A DNA stretch of 64,000 nucleotides from JACRCT01 sp049841135 (GTDB lineage: Bacteria > Myxococcota > Myxococcia > Myxococcales > UBA5297), in assembly GCA_049841135.1 (NCBI GenBank), contig JASGHK010000005.1:1-64000 (forward strand), read 5' to 3'. The notes under the pieces were generated by a model. That model did no database searches. It saw only the letters and a program-made list of their open reading frames with translations, and was not told the origin of the DNA. Of this stretch, positions 36,401 through 45,511 are shown one piece after another. Made by a program: the position numbers and the translations under genes. Within the stretch, counting starts at the first letter, position 1. Every line of letters begins with the position of its first letter.

Positions 36401-38156
36401 GGCGCGAGGCCGGCTCGTCGAAGCCGATGCCGCGTTCCGGCAAGCCGCGGCACGGGTCGGAGGGTTGGCCGCGACGAAGCGGGCGCGGGAGCGCAGTCGC
36501 CGGCTAGGCGCCAGGGCGCTGGAGGCCGGCCGGGCGGACGACGCCCTGAAGATTCTCGGAACGGACGGCCCTGCCGAGCTGGTCGCCGAAGCGCGTTCCC
36601 GCGTGGTGGCGCGCCTGCTGCGCAAGGAGCCGATGCTGGGAGTCGGCGCCGCCATGGAGCGAGCCGTCGGCGCCGGCGTCCCGTTGCGCGACCAGGCTCC
36701 CGTGCCGCTCGCGCTCGCCGCCGCGGCGCAGCGGCTGGCCTCGGGCGACTTCGAGGGGGCCTCGCTGAGCCTGGGCGACCACTTGCGCGACGCGGACGAC
36801 CCCGCGGCATGGTTCGCCCTGGGGCTCACGCGCTCGTGCAGCCCGGGCGGGCGGCTCCCGGAACGCCTCGAAGAGCTGGCCAAGGCCGCCGCGCGCTCGG
36901 CCGCGTTCGCGCCCGCGGCCCGGGCGTTGCTGGCCACGGCGCTGGTCTCCGCCGGGCGCGAAGCGGCAGCGCACGGGGCGCTGGAGGCGATTGGCCCGTC
37001 CGGCGGAGCACGCGCGGAGCTGGCCGGGCCCGCGCGGACCCACCTCGAAGGGCTCGCGCTGAGGCTGGGGCTGCCAGCTGCCGGTGCGGTGGGCCACGCT
37101 CTCGAGGAGGCGAAGCGAGGCCGGGCGATCGAGGCCGGCCGTGCCCTCGACGCGCTCGACGGCGAGCATGACATCGCGCTCGTGCGTCTCCGGGTCTCGC
37201 TCGCCGCCTCCGCGGCGAGGGCGCGGGTTCAGGTCAGCGACTTCGCGGGGGCCGCCGCGGAGCTCGAGGTGCTGTTCTCGCCATCCTGGGCCGGCCGCGA
37301 CGCAGCCGGAGTCTTGCGGCGCGCCCGCCTCTCGCCCGAGGCGTTGCCGGACGCTCTGGCGGAGCTCTCGCTGGAGGCCTTCCCGCGCCTGGCGGCCCGC
37401 GACCCCGGCCGGGCGCTGCGGCTGCTCGAGCGCACGCGTGAGCTCCCCGAGGAGCTCGCGCCCTACGTCCTGCACGACCGGGCGGTGGCGGCGCTGGGGG
37501 CGTGCTTGAAAGACGGCGCGGCCGCCGACGAGGCCCTCCTGCGTTCGCTGGCCGCGGCGCTGGATGCGCTCCTTCAGGAGCCCGCGGTGCTGGCCGTCTT
37601 CCGCCTGCGCCGGCTCGAGCTCTCCGGCGACGGCCCGGCTCCGCCCGCCGACTTCGGCGCCGAGGTCACGCACAAGCTGCTCGACGCCGCGGGCGGCTAC
37701 CTGGTCTGGCTGCTCGAGCAGGGCGCCGGTGCCAAGGTGCACGCCGCGGTCGAGCCCTGGGCGGCCAGGACGGGCGAGCCGGCGGCCGGGTTCGAGAGCG
37801 CGCTGCGTCGGGCGACCGACCTCGTGGAGATCGAGCTTCGCGAGCTGAACGAAGCCCTGCGCGCCAAGCTGCCCTCGCTCAAGACGCTGGAGTCGGTGAC
37901 CGAGGAGTGGGCCAGCCACGAGGCCCGCCTGGGCAAGCTGCTCGACGGGTTGCGGCACCTGCGGGCCGACGCCGGACTGGTGAGCGCTTGCGAGGACTCC
38001 AGCGCGCGCACCCTCGATGCGTTCAGCGTCCACGTGTTCAACGGGGTGGCCAAGGGGTGGCTGCCGTTGCGCATCATCGAGCGTGCCCTGGCCATCGCCC
38101 GCAGCGAGCACCTGCGCCAGCACCTGATAGAGAACCGCGCCCTCATGTCGGGATGA
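33498..38156 (+). CDS. 1552-residue membrane-anchored TPR-like protein
   Basis: A very large protein of almost continuous Ala/Leu/Arg/Glu-rich helical repeats. The ATG at 33498 gives a short N-terminal membrane helix (AWPAALVPLALLVAIRLLSG). A second hydrophobic span lies near residue 640 (DPVLWALGLALAFLLSAMLV), so about 600 residues face one side and 890 the other. Repeats such as GARAALLRGAALLAVEK and ALERGTRSAALPLLAHALVGEGRPRLA look TPR-like. It has no catalytic motif and probably scaffolds a complex. It is divergent from the kinase gene and may be its substrate or partner. Confidence 0.7.
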   Translation: MAAQPNNSPGKRSAWPAALVPLALLVAIRLLSGPTRDLDRPPPTPDFRVPDFSKLNELRDAEKALERLQSQLPGLASPAAAWLPPVGTTQLSPAADNEVGVTAAVEKESVGAPRLELRNATQPPFFLGKVLVHLRCPGVQQQTLPVGHLRSGQIVVLAWPSALDGCREPPHFEARAQHRWKATAEAADLLAGQVLASPDRVPEGALEYFATQFTSRTGRTLVLVAARPSKDQEDARDALGRTWPTARRFLLGALPALDDPGSPLSALIDLPERAAPVLALPHRLAAHGLYDAQVVAIERDRRLPKDAYLTAPQRPLLHERVAAQERFGPDATAATSLIEQRRRAAIEAVAAALANYPDEESAQALLGALLRSREDQAAPLAAALARMPRTAAAVAARRLAAPAGDESFFAYPLLAAALPDLDAALALELQVPAALLASEARRRHESARKQQAGLVWERAQEADLEGDAEQALQRAQQAIALGHPAPELLRMALSLVRARAAGKNFAGALEALGLALRLGAPRLEADALRAELEASVLDGMFERGVARAGPGVEHAPVPIEVARAVEPLPTPSGWIFATLGTRVGFLPPGTRLGPQERLDDAGVPPSEILARLSRLEAEGVRPPNAREVWLRAWYAELRDPVLWALGLALAFLLSAMLVQPAAMGARLFSLGQQRLGLALGHWGFVRHPPLAALRYARMLVSRAERFSKEARHPELVEGLAAATRALELYGADREGLALSGRIALLRGQRERAYGQHERYLDGSTVGWARRLAHFDLARIALHEERHEAAAAHGAKAGGARGALLRGAALLAVEKPASLPLARAALERGTRSAALPLLAHALVGEGRPRLASMVLRLASRKDPRAQYARARLVHALGRPVEARATYAELLKRTPAHGGARLGLALLDRATQPAAFDDLAREESDAGGAARHLLAREALSRGEARQAAERLRLPRAGGASDLEVLGAAEAARGRLVEADAAFRQAAARVGGLAATKRARERSRRLGARALEAGRADDALKILGTDGPAELVAEARSRVVARLLRKEPMLGVGAAMERAVGAGVPLRDQAPVPLALAAAAQRLASGDFEGASLSLGDHLRDADDPAAWFALGLTRSCSPGGRLPERLEELAKAAARSAAFAPAARALLATALVSAGREAAAHGALEAIGPSGGARAELAGPARTHLEGLALRLGLPAAGAVGHALEEAKRGRAIEAGRALDALDGEHDIALVRLRVSLAASAARARVQVSDFAGAAAELEVLFSPSWAGRDAAGVLRRARLSPEALPDALAELSLEAFPRLAARDPGRALRLLERTRELPEELAPYVLHDRAVAALGACLKDGAAADEALLRSLAAALDALLQEPAVLAVFRLRRLELSGDGPAPPADFGAEVTHKLLDAAGGYLVWLLEQGAGAKVHAAVEPWAARTGEPAAGFESALRRATDLVEIELRELNEALRAKLPSLKTLESVTEEWASHEARLGKLLDGLRHLRADAGLVSACEDSSARTLDAFSVHVFNGVAKGWLPLRIIERALAIARSEHLRQHLIENRALMSG

Positions 38157-38164
38157 GGGCGCGG
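38135..38164 (+). terminator. Hairpin overlapping the giant TPR gene's stop codon
   Basis: A perfect 12-bp stem (CCGCGCCCTCAT / ATGAGGGCGCGG) with a 6-nt loop contains the TGA stop (38154-38156) in its right arm. No T-run follows. It may protect the 3' end of the message. Confidence 0.45.
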
Positions 38165-38196
38165 CTGGTGAAGCGGGCGATTCGGCGTTGAAGGGC

Positions 38197-38899
38197 CTAG
38201 CGGTACTCGACGTTCGAGCTGCCCGACAGGTCGAGGGAGCGCTGGGCCGGGTTGCCGGTGACCGACAGGGTCGACGCGCCGGAGAGGCTGCCGGCGACCG
38301 AGCTCGAGGCGACGATCTGCGCGCTGGAGGCGCCGGAGAGGTTCACGGTGGCGTGGGTGCTCGAGAGGCTGGTGAGGCAGCCCTTCGACGCGCCGGAGAA
38401 GCTCGAGGTTGAGCGTAGTGGCGGTGCCGCTGAACGTGAACTCGCTGGCGCCGCTGCCGTCGGCGGTCAGCTTGCTCGCGGCGAGTCCGGAGACCTCGAT
38501 GATGCTGGACCCGCTGGCGCTGGCAGTGAACTCGTCGGCCGCCATCGCCTGCGCGACGACCTTCGACGAGCCGCTGGCCCCGACTGCGGTCAGCGCCTGC
38601 GTGTAGATGTGCACCTGGATGCCCTTGGACGGCACGATCCAGGCGGCGTCGCGAACGCCAATCTTGAGCACGCCGTCCTGGACCGCGACGTCCACGTAGT
38701 CCACGACGTTGTCGTCGGTGGTCACGCGCACCGAGCTGGGGCCTGCGGAGACGACGGCGTCGATGGCGTCGGCGACCGAGACCTTGGTGAAGGTGGCGGA
38801 CAGCTCCTTGGATTCGGTGACGATCTTCCCGCTGCCAGTGACGAAGTTGCAGGCGGGCAGCAGGACGGCGAGGGCGAGGGCGGCAACGGCGCGGCGCAT
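38197..38899 (-). CDS. DUF2807 (auto-transporter adhesin head GIN-like) lipoprotein (frameshifted)
   Basis: A 233-residue lipoprotein when corrected (lipobox LLPAC after MRRAVAALALAV). It has the DUF2807 pattern of short beta-helical repeats: VSVADAIDAVVSAGPSSVRVTTDDNV, VGASGSSKVVAQAMAADEFTASASGSS, LTADGSGASEFTFSG, and, after correction, LSGASKGCLTSL and VNLSGASSAQI. A one-base insertion reads GAAGCTC on the plus strand at 38398-38404 (GAGCTTC in the coding direction). The product is expected on the cell surface; its ligand is unknown. Confidence 0.75.
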
Positions 38900-39154
38900 G
38901 GTTGTTTCTCCGGGGTCAGAAGTTCGCGTTCGCCGTGCTTGGGTGCCCGCGCTCCGAAAAGCGATCAATGTCGGGAGGACCGGCGCTGCGGTGGCTGTGC
39001 AACCCGCTGCTCACTGTGCCGAGACCGGCCCCGTGTCCTCGCCGGGGAGCGGCCTGGATCCCAGCAAAATCCGCAGGTTGCCCACGTCCACCCCCCCTGG
39101 CCTCCCGGCTGCAGAAGGGTCTGCCCGAACCCGCTGCCTGCACGGAGAAACGCC

Positions 39155-39700
39155 ATGACCCGCTCGCTCTTCTCGTTCGCCGCCGCCCTCGTCGCCGCTT
39201 CGATGCTGGCCGCTCCCGCAACCGCCCGCGCTCAGGACCTGCCGCTCTCCCCGGTGCCCAACGCCCAGGACGCGCGGGAGCTGCGCCTCGCCGTCAGCCG
39301 CTGGTCCGACGGCGACCCCATCCCGTACGGCTACCACGCCGAGAAGAGGCCCCGCGTCGGCCTGCTCGTCGCCGGCTCGCTCACCTTCGCGGTGCCCTAC
39401 GCCCTGTCCGCCTTCATGGCCGTCTCGTCGAACAAGGCCGAGCTCGCGGTGCCGGTCGTCGGGCCGTTCATCGCGGCGGTGGACACCCTGAACACGCCTT
39501 GCAGCTCGTGGCTCTGCTTCCGGGAGCTGAACGCGGGCGTCACCGCCGCCATGGGCGTCGTGCAGGCCGCCGGCGCGGCGATGCTCATCGCGGGCGCGGT
39601 CGGCAGGTACACCCTGGTCGTCGACGAGCCCGGCTCGGTCTCGGTCTCCCCGATGGTGGTGCCCAGCGGCGCCGGGGTCGGCGTCTCCGGCCAGTTCTGA
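39155..39700 (+). CDS. Small exported membrane protein, function unknown
   Basis: A 181-residue protein with a signal peptide (MTRSLFSFAAALVAASMLAAPATARA) and two later hydrophobic spans (RVGLLVAGSLTFAVPYALSAFMAV and GVTAAMGVVQAAGAAMLIAGAVG) flanking a CSSWLCF pair. The overall shape recalls myxobacterial small membrane proteins often paired with lipoproteins. No motif gives a function. It is followed by the largest 9-bp repeat array. Confidence 0.55.
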   Translation: MTRSLFSFAAALVAASMLAAPATARAQDLPLSPVPNAQDARELRLAVSRWSDGDPIPYGYHAEKRPRVGLLVAGSLTFAVPYALSAFMAVSSNKAELAVPVVGPFIAAVDTLNTPCSSWLCFRELNAGVTAAMGVVQAAGAAMLIAGAVGRYTLVVDEPGSVSVSPMVVPSGAGVGVSGQF

Positions 39701-39743
39701 AGAGAGCGCTCGCTCGGCCAGTGCATCGCCTGGCGGGTCATGA

Positions 39744-39865
39744 ATCCCATCGGTCCTATCGGTCCCATACGTCCTATCGGTCCCATACGTCCTATCGGTC
39801 CCATACGTCCTATCGGTCCTATAGGACCCATGGGAGGTATGCGACGTATGGGACCCATGCGACCG
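39744..39865. repeat. 9-bp repeat array, locus 3 (largest, with inverted halves)
   Basis: Thirteen 9-bp units. Nine on the left read GTCCYATNS (for example GTCCTATCG, GTCCCATAC) and four to five on the right are the opposite orientation (GACCCATGG, GACGTATGG). The two halves meet at a perfect 14-bp palindrome (39815-39828, GGTCCTATAGGACC). The array occupies the gap between convergent genes, so the folded form could stop transcription from both sides. Confidence 0.85.
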
Positions 39866-39872
39866 GCGACCG

Positions 39873-40712
39873 CTAGAGCGCGAAGTTGTCGATGAGTCGC
39901 GTCTTTCCGATGTACGCGGCAATGAGCATCCGCGCCGGCCCGGTGACCTGCTCCAGCGGCTCGAGGGTGTCCGGGTCGACGACGGCGACGTAGTCGATCC
40001 GGGCGCCCACGCTCTCGAGCTCGATCAGCGCCGTCTCGACCAGCCGGGGACCGCTCTGCTCGCCGTTGGTGCGCAGGTGCGCGGCGGCCTTGAGCGCGCG
40101 GGAGAGGCCCAGCGCGCGGGCGCGCTCGTCCTTGGAGAGGTAGACGTTGCGCGAGCTCATGGCGAGGCCGTCGTCCTCGCGCACGATGGGCATGCCGACC
40201 ACCTCGACCGGGAAGAGCAGGTCGCGGGCCATGCGGCGGATGACCGCCAGCTGCTGGAAGTCCTTTTCGCCGAAGAGGGCGACGTCGGGCTCGAAGACGG
40301 TGAAGAGCTTGGCGACGACGGTGGCGACGCCGCGGAAGTGTCCGGGGCGCTTCTCGCCGCACCAGCGCTTCTGCAGCGACTCGACCTCGACGAAGGTCTG
40401 CGCGCCGGCGGGATAGACCTCGCCGACCTCGGGGGCCCAGATGAAGGAGACGCCGGCGGAGGCGCACTTGGCGACGTCGCCCGCCTCGTCCCGCGGGTAG
40501 CGCGAGAGGTCCTCGGTGGGGCCGAACTGGGTGGGGTTGACGAAGATGGACGCCGCGCAGACGTCGGCGCGACGCGCGCCTTCGCGCATCAGCGACAGGT
40601 GGCCCTCGTGCAGGTAGCCCATGGTCGGCACCAGGGCCAGGCGCTTGCCTTGGGCGTGCAGGGCGCGGACGCGGGCGCGGACCTCGGAGGCAGTGCGCAG
40701 GACGTCGGTCAT
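39873..40712 (-). CDS. panC: Pantothenate synthetase (pantoate-beta-alanine ligase)
   Basis: A 279-residue cytoplasmic enzyme that joins pantoate to beta-alanine using ATP, the last step of pantothenate synthesis. Motifs are complete: PTMGYLHEGHLSLM (the HxGH nucleotide-binding signature), NPTQFGPTEDLSRYPR, FGEKDFQQL and SSRNVYLS. The start at 40712 follows GAGGTG. It lies 132 bases downstream of panB on the same strand, with a dispersed 48-bp repeat between them. Confidence 0.96.
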   Translation of the reverse strand: MTDVLRTASEVRARVRALHAQGKRLALVPTMGYLHEGHLSLMREGARRADVCAASIFVNPTQFGPTEDLSRYPRDEAGDVAKCASAGVSFIWAPEVGEVYPAGAQTFVEVESLQKRWCGEKRPGHFRGVATVVAKLFTVFEPDVALFGEKDFQQLAVIRRMARDLLFPVEVVGMPIVREDDGLAMSSRNVYLSKDERARALGLSRALKAAAHLRTNGEQSGPRLVETALIELESVGARIDYVAVVDPDTLEPLEQVTGPARMLIAAYIGKTRLIDNFAL

Positions 40713-40725
40713 CGGATCACCTCGT

Positions 40726-40773
40726 GAGCCGCAAGCGTCATCGCGCGGGGCTCCTTCAGCCCTGGCAGTGACC
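40726..40773. repeat. Dispersed 48-bp intergenic repeat, copy 1
   Basis: Matches 58992-59040 in the same orientation with five substitutions and one gap. Shared blocks are CCGCAAGCGT, CGCGCGGG, CTCCTTCAGCCCTG and CAGTGACC. This copy lies between panB and panC. Confidence 0.7.
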
Positions 40774-40844
40774 GGGTGGAAGTCGAGCGGGGAGAAGTTC
40801 GCTCCACCGCACCGATGCAATCAAGGACGAAGTGGGCTGGGCGG

Positions 40845-41732
<888 letters not shown>

Positions 41733-42115
41733 GGGAGCTCCAGGCGCAAAAAAACCGGCTCGCCGCACGGGGAGCCGGGCGCCAGGCCACCCGAGCCTGA
41801 ACCCAACCTTCGCCACGTCCCGGTCCCCTCCTCGGGGATCCGTGCGGGGACTGCTATGTCGGCCCTGCTCGTTCAGGCGTCGTAGTCGATGGCTCGATCC
41901 ACGCGCGAGGCCCATACCCTAATGCCGGCAGCGCCCGGAAGCCAAGTCGCTCCGACACCCCGAGCTGGTCGAGCCGCCGAGCGTTTCAACGGGCCCAAGG
42001 CGACCGAAAGGACCCCATGGCGGGTGCGCACTCGGCCTTCCCGCAGATTCCTCCCGGGCTCGGCTTTTTGCTAAGGTGTGCCCTCCAACGTCACCCTGTC
42101 CAGAGGCCGAGTCCC
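41733..42115. other. 383-bp gap: panB leader and sctJ upstream region
   Basis: No supportable gene. On the minus side it contains the panB leader with an intrinsic terminator right before the start codon and a second possible hairpin at 41823-41851 (GTCCCC / GGGGAC). On the plus side it is the upstream region of the SctJ-like gene. A weak minus-strand promoter candidate (TTGGCT, 18 bases, TAGGGT) lies near 41915-41945. Confidence 0.5.
41748..41778 (-). terminator. Intrinsic terminator 15 nt before the panB start: attenuator candidate
   Basis: Read on the minus strand, a 7-bp stem (CCGGCTC / GAGCCGG) with a 10-nt loop is followed directly by seven T residues, then 15 bases later by the panB ATG. 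No minus-strand gene lies upstream for this terminator to end, so it probably regulates panB. The pan RNA motif, a candidate riboswitch, is known upstream of pantothenate genes in deltaproteobacteria, but I cannot confirm a match by eye. Confidence 0.65.
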
Positions 42116-42909
42116 TTGAAGAACCTCGTGTTCGTCGCCCTGAGCGCGTTGCTGCTGGCCGGCTGCGCCTCCGAGATCCAGCACAACCTCTCGGAGAGCG
42201 AGGCCAACGACATCGTCGTCCTGCTCGAGCGCAACCACATCACCGCCCACAAGGAGAAGGAGGAGGGCGGGCGTGAGGTGACCTGGAAGATCGCCGTTCC
42301 CAAGGCGCACATGGCCAACGCCATGTTCCTGCTCAAGGAGAACGAGCTCCCCGGCCCAAGAACCCGGGCCTGGAGATCTTCAACCGCGGCAGCCTCATCC
42401 CCACCGCCACCGAGGAGCGCGCGATGTTCCTGCAGGCGCTCTCCGGGGAGCTGGCCCGCACGCTCTCCTCCATCGACGGCGTCCTCGACGCGCGCGTGCA
42501 CGTGAACATCCCGCAGTCGGACGACCTCGCCGACAAGACCGAGCGCCCCGAGCCCAGCGCCGCCGTGCTCATCAAGTACCGGGCCGAGCTCACCGCCGAC
42601 AAGAAGCGCCCGCCGCCTCCCATCGCCGAGGAGCAGGTCCAGGCGCTCGTCGCCCGGACCATCCAGGACCTCAAGACCGCCAACGTCAGCGTCGTCGCCG
42701 TTCCGGTTGCTCCGCCGCGCGCGCTCGAGAGCGGCCCCGGCGACGTCGAGATGCTCGGCATGCGCATGTCCGCCGACTCCATCTGGACCTTCCGCGGCGT
42801 GCTGCTCGTCCTCGTCCTCATCATCCTGGGCATGGCGGCCTACATCGTCGTGTCCAAGACCCGGGATTTGCGGGGTTCTTCCCGCTCGCGGCCGCATACC
42901 CAGGCCTGA
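42116..42909 (+). CDS. sctJ: Type III secretion SctJ/YscJ-family inner-ring lipoprotein (frameshifted)
   Basis: The corrected protein is 264 residues. A TTG start gives the lipoprotein signal MKNLVFVALSALLLAGCAS. The order is that of SctJ: LSESEANDIVVLLERNHITAHKE, VPKAHMANAMFLLKENELPRPKNPGLEIF, ATEERAMFLQALSGELARTLSSIDGVLDARVHVNIPQ, then a C-terminal membrane helix (about 225-250). SctJ forms the inner-membrane ring of non-flagellar type III systems. One C is missing just after GAGCTC (42344-42353). No other core secretion gene is in the window. A GC hairpin follows at 42922-42942. Confidence 0.88.
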
Positions 42910-42921
42910 CCCGCCCGCCTG

Positions 42922-42942
42922 CCCTCCCACACCGCGGGAGGG
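42922..42942 (+). terminator. Hairpin downstream of the sctJ gene
   Basis: A 7-bp stem (CCCTCCC / GGGAGGG) with a 7-nt loop, 12 bases after the sctJ stop, is followed by GTTCGTCT. The 280-bp gap to the next gene holds nothing else I can support. Confidence 0.45.
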
Positions 42943-43189
42943 GTTCGTCTCTGTTGGATTCGACGTCGGTCGGAGCTCTTGGCACCCGCTTGCCTCGACA
43001 CTCGCTCGAGTCATTGCTCGAAGGGCTCGTTGCCATGAGCTCCGACGTGGGTGGCCGAAGGCAACCAGCGAACCCCTCCCGCAATTTGAGGGGGCAGGCT
43101 GCTTCGCGTCATTGCCGGCTCGAAGTGCCGCCTGCTACCATCACCGACCGAAGTTTCCGTAGGCTTGGAAGGGGTTTGAGCGAGGTTGG

Positions 43190-45455
43190 ATGCCGAAGAC
43201 GAGCCACAGCAATCCCCGCTCCAAAGGCGAGGAGAAGGCTGAGGGGGCCCCGCTTCCGGACCGGACCCGGGTCGAGCCCTCCCCGTTCGTGCCGGAGTCC
43301 CCGCGCACCTCGCGGAAGAGCTCTGCCATCAGCGACCACACCGACCCGGACCTGAACAAGGGCTCACGCAAGGCGACCGGCGCGCAGTCGATCATCGTCG
43401 ACGAGGCCCTCGACGCCGTCTCCGAGCCGGCCCCCAAGAAGCCCACCTCGGTGCGGCGCGCGGCGTCCCTGCCCCCCAGGCGCAACGGCGCCGCCGGCGA
43501 CTGGGACGACGCCCCCGCGCCTTCGGCCGAGGACGCCAACGCCACCCGGGTCAGCATGATCCCGGAGCGCCGGCCCGGCCGCGACGACGACAGCGAGTCG
43601 ACCAGCGCCGGGCCGCCCTACGCCGTGGAGGTCCTGGCCGGACCGGACAAGGGCATCCGCCTGCCCATCCGCGGCGGCCGGATGATCGTCGGGCGCGGCG
43701 ACGGCTGCGACCTCAAGCTCACCGACACCTCCGTCTCCCGCCGCCACCTGGAAGCTCACCGTCGCCTCCGAGGGCCTCGTCGTCCGCGACCTGGGCAGCG
43801 GCAACGGCACCAAGGTCAACGGCAAGCGCGAGGTGGAGATCGCCGCGGGCCACGGCGACGAGGTGGCGCTGGGCGACACGGTCCTGCGCATCATCGACCA
43901 GCTCAAGAAGGATGAGGAGGAGCGCGCCGCGGCCGAGGCACCCGAGCCGGAGCCCGAGCCCGAAGAAGAGGAGCCGCCCGAGGAGGAGCCAGAGCCCGAA
44001 CCCGAGCCGAGGCGCCCCCCCGGCCGGCGCCAGAGCCTGAAGCCCCGGCCGCGCGTCGAGGTGGGCGACGACGCCGTCGGCCTCTCCGACGACGAGCCGC
44101 TCGCCATCGCCCGGCGCAAGGACGACACCGGCGTTCTCGACGTCATCCCCGAGCGGCACCTGCCTCCGCGCGCCAAGCCCGACCCGCTCGCGCGCTTCAA
44201 CGCCCTGCCCAAGCAGGTGCGCCTGGCCATCATGGGCGGCGTGGGCGTGGTGGTCCTGCTGCTCTTCTTCCTCATCCTCACCCCCAAGCCTCCGCCCGCA
44301 CCGGTCAAGCCCGTCGACACCGTCAACCACGAGGCCGAATACGACGAGGCCCGCAAGGACGCGCGCAAGCTCTTCGCCGAGAAGAAGTACGACAAGGCGC
44401 TGGAGCGGGCCCGCGACGCGCAGACGGCGAAGAAGACCACCGAGATGGAGCGCTTGATCAACACCATCGAGCGCAACCTCGAGGCCTCCAAGACGCTCAA
44501 GGACGCCAAGGGCGCCGCCGCACGCGGCGAATTCGACCGGGCCATCGAGAAGGTCAAGGACCTCGACGTCGACACCGACGCCGGCGACGAGGCCAAGGAC
44601 CTGTCCAAGAAGTGGCAGGAGGAGAAGAACAAGGCCGCCCTGGAGAAGGTGCGCGCCGCCGCCAACGATGGCGACTTCGACACCGCCCGCTCGCTCATCG
44701 CGCAGTGCCCGCTCAGCGACCAGGAGATGATCAAGCGCGAGGTCAGCGAGATCGAGTCGCAGTACAAGCGCGACGAGGGCAAGCGCCGCGCCTCGGCCGC
44801 CGCCGCCGCCCAGCGCGCCGCCGCCGCCAGGAAGGCCAAGGAGCGCGCGCAGATCGACGAGGCCATCTCCCCCATCGTCCGCAAGATGGAGTCCGGCGAC
44901 TTCGAGGGCGCGGTGCGCCAGTGCGACCGCGTCGCCGAGGCCAACAACGACGCCAAGGTGCAGGCCAAGGTCAAGGTGCTCAAGAAGAACATCCCCGGCT
45001 TCGGGATGGCCTTCCACGACGGCGTCAGCAAGTTCAACGGCGGCAGCTTCGAGCAGGCCGCCCCGGTCCTCCTGCGCGCGCTCTCCCTCTTCGAGAACAT
45101 GGACATCGACTCGAAGATCGAGGACGGGCTCAAGGAGAAGACGGCGCAGGCCCTGGCCTTCAAGGGCCGCGCGGCCGCCACGCGCCAGGAGTACGGCACC
45201 GCCGCCCGCGCCTACAAGGAGGCCCTCAAGATCAACCCCGGCAGCAAGGAGGCCACCCAGGGGCTGGCCGCCATCAAGCGCAACGCCGAGGAGATCTACA
45301 ACGAGGGCTACGCGATCAAGGAACGGGACCCGGACGCCGCGCGCAAGCGGTTCCAGGACGTGATCGAGATGGTCCCCGTCGGCGACGACTGGGCCAAGAA
45401 GGCCCAGAAGCGCATCGACGAGCTCAACGGTGGCGGCAGCATCCGCGGCGAGTAG
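43190..45455 (+). CDS. FHA - membrane helix - TPR protein (frameshifted), possible SctD-type partner
   Basis: The corrected protein is 754 residues. An unstructured head leads to an FHA domain (about 145-245: IVGRGDGCDLKL, SVSRRHLE, GSGNGTKVNG), an acidic Pro/Glu stretch, one membrane helix (about 344-365, VRLAIMGGVGVVVLLLFFLI) and about 390 residues of helical TPR-like repeats. A one-base insertion, GAAGCTC at 43751-43757, breaks the FHA domain. FHA-then-membrane-helix is also the plan of SctD, the ring protein that pairs with SctJ. Because the sctJ-like gene is immediately upstream, a structural partnership is possible, but the TPR part is not SctD-like. Confidence 0.72.
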
Positions 45456-45511
45456 CGCGGCGGCCCGCCCAGGGAGCACGGCCCGTCAGTCGGGTGGGGA
45501 GAGGACGATCG

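Noticed and set aside
34423..36810. Arg/Pro-rich minus-strand frame of 795 codons
   Set aside because: Composition is that of an antisense reading of an Ala/Leu/Arg-rich gene; no start signal or motif.
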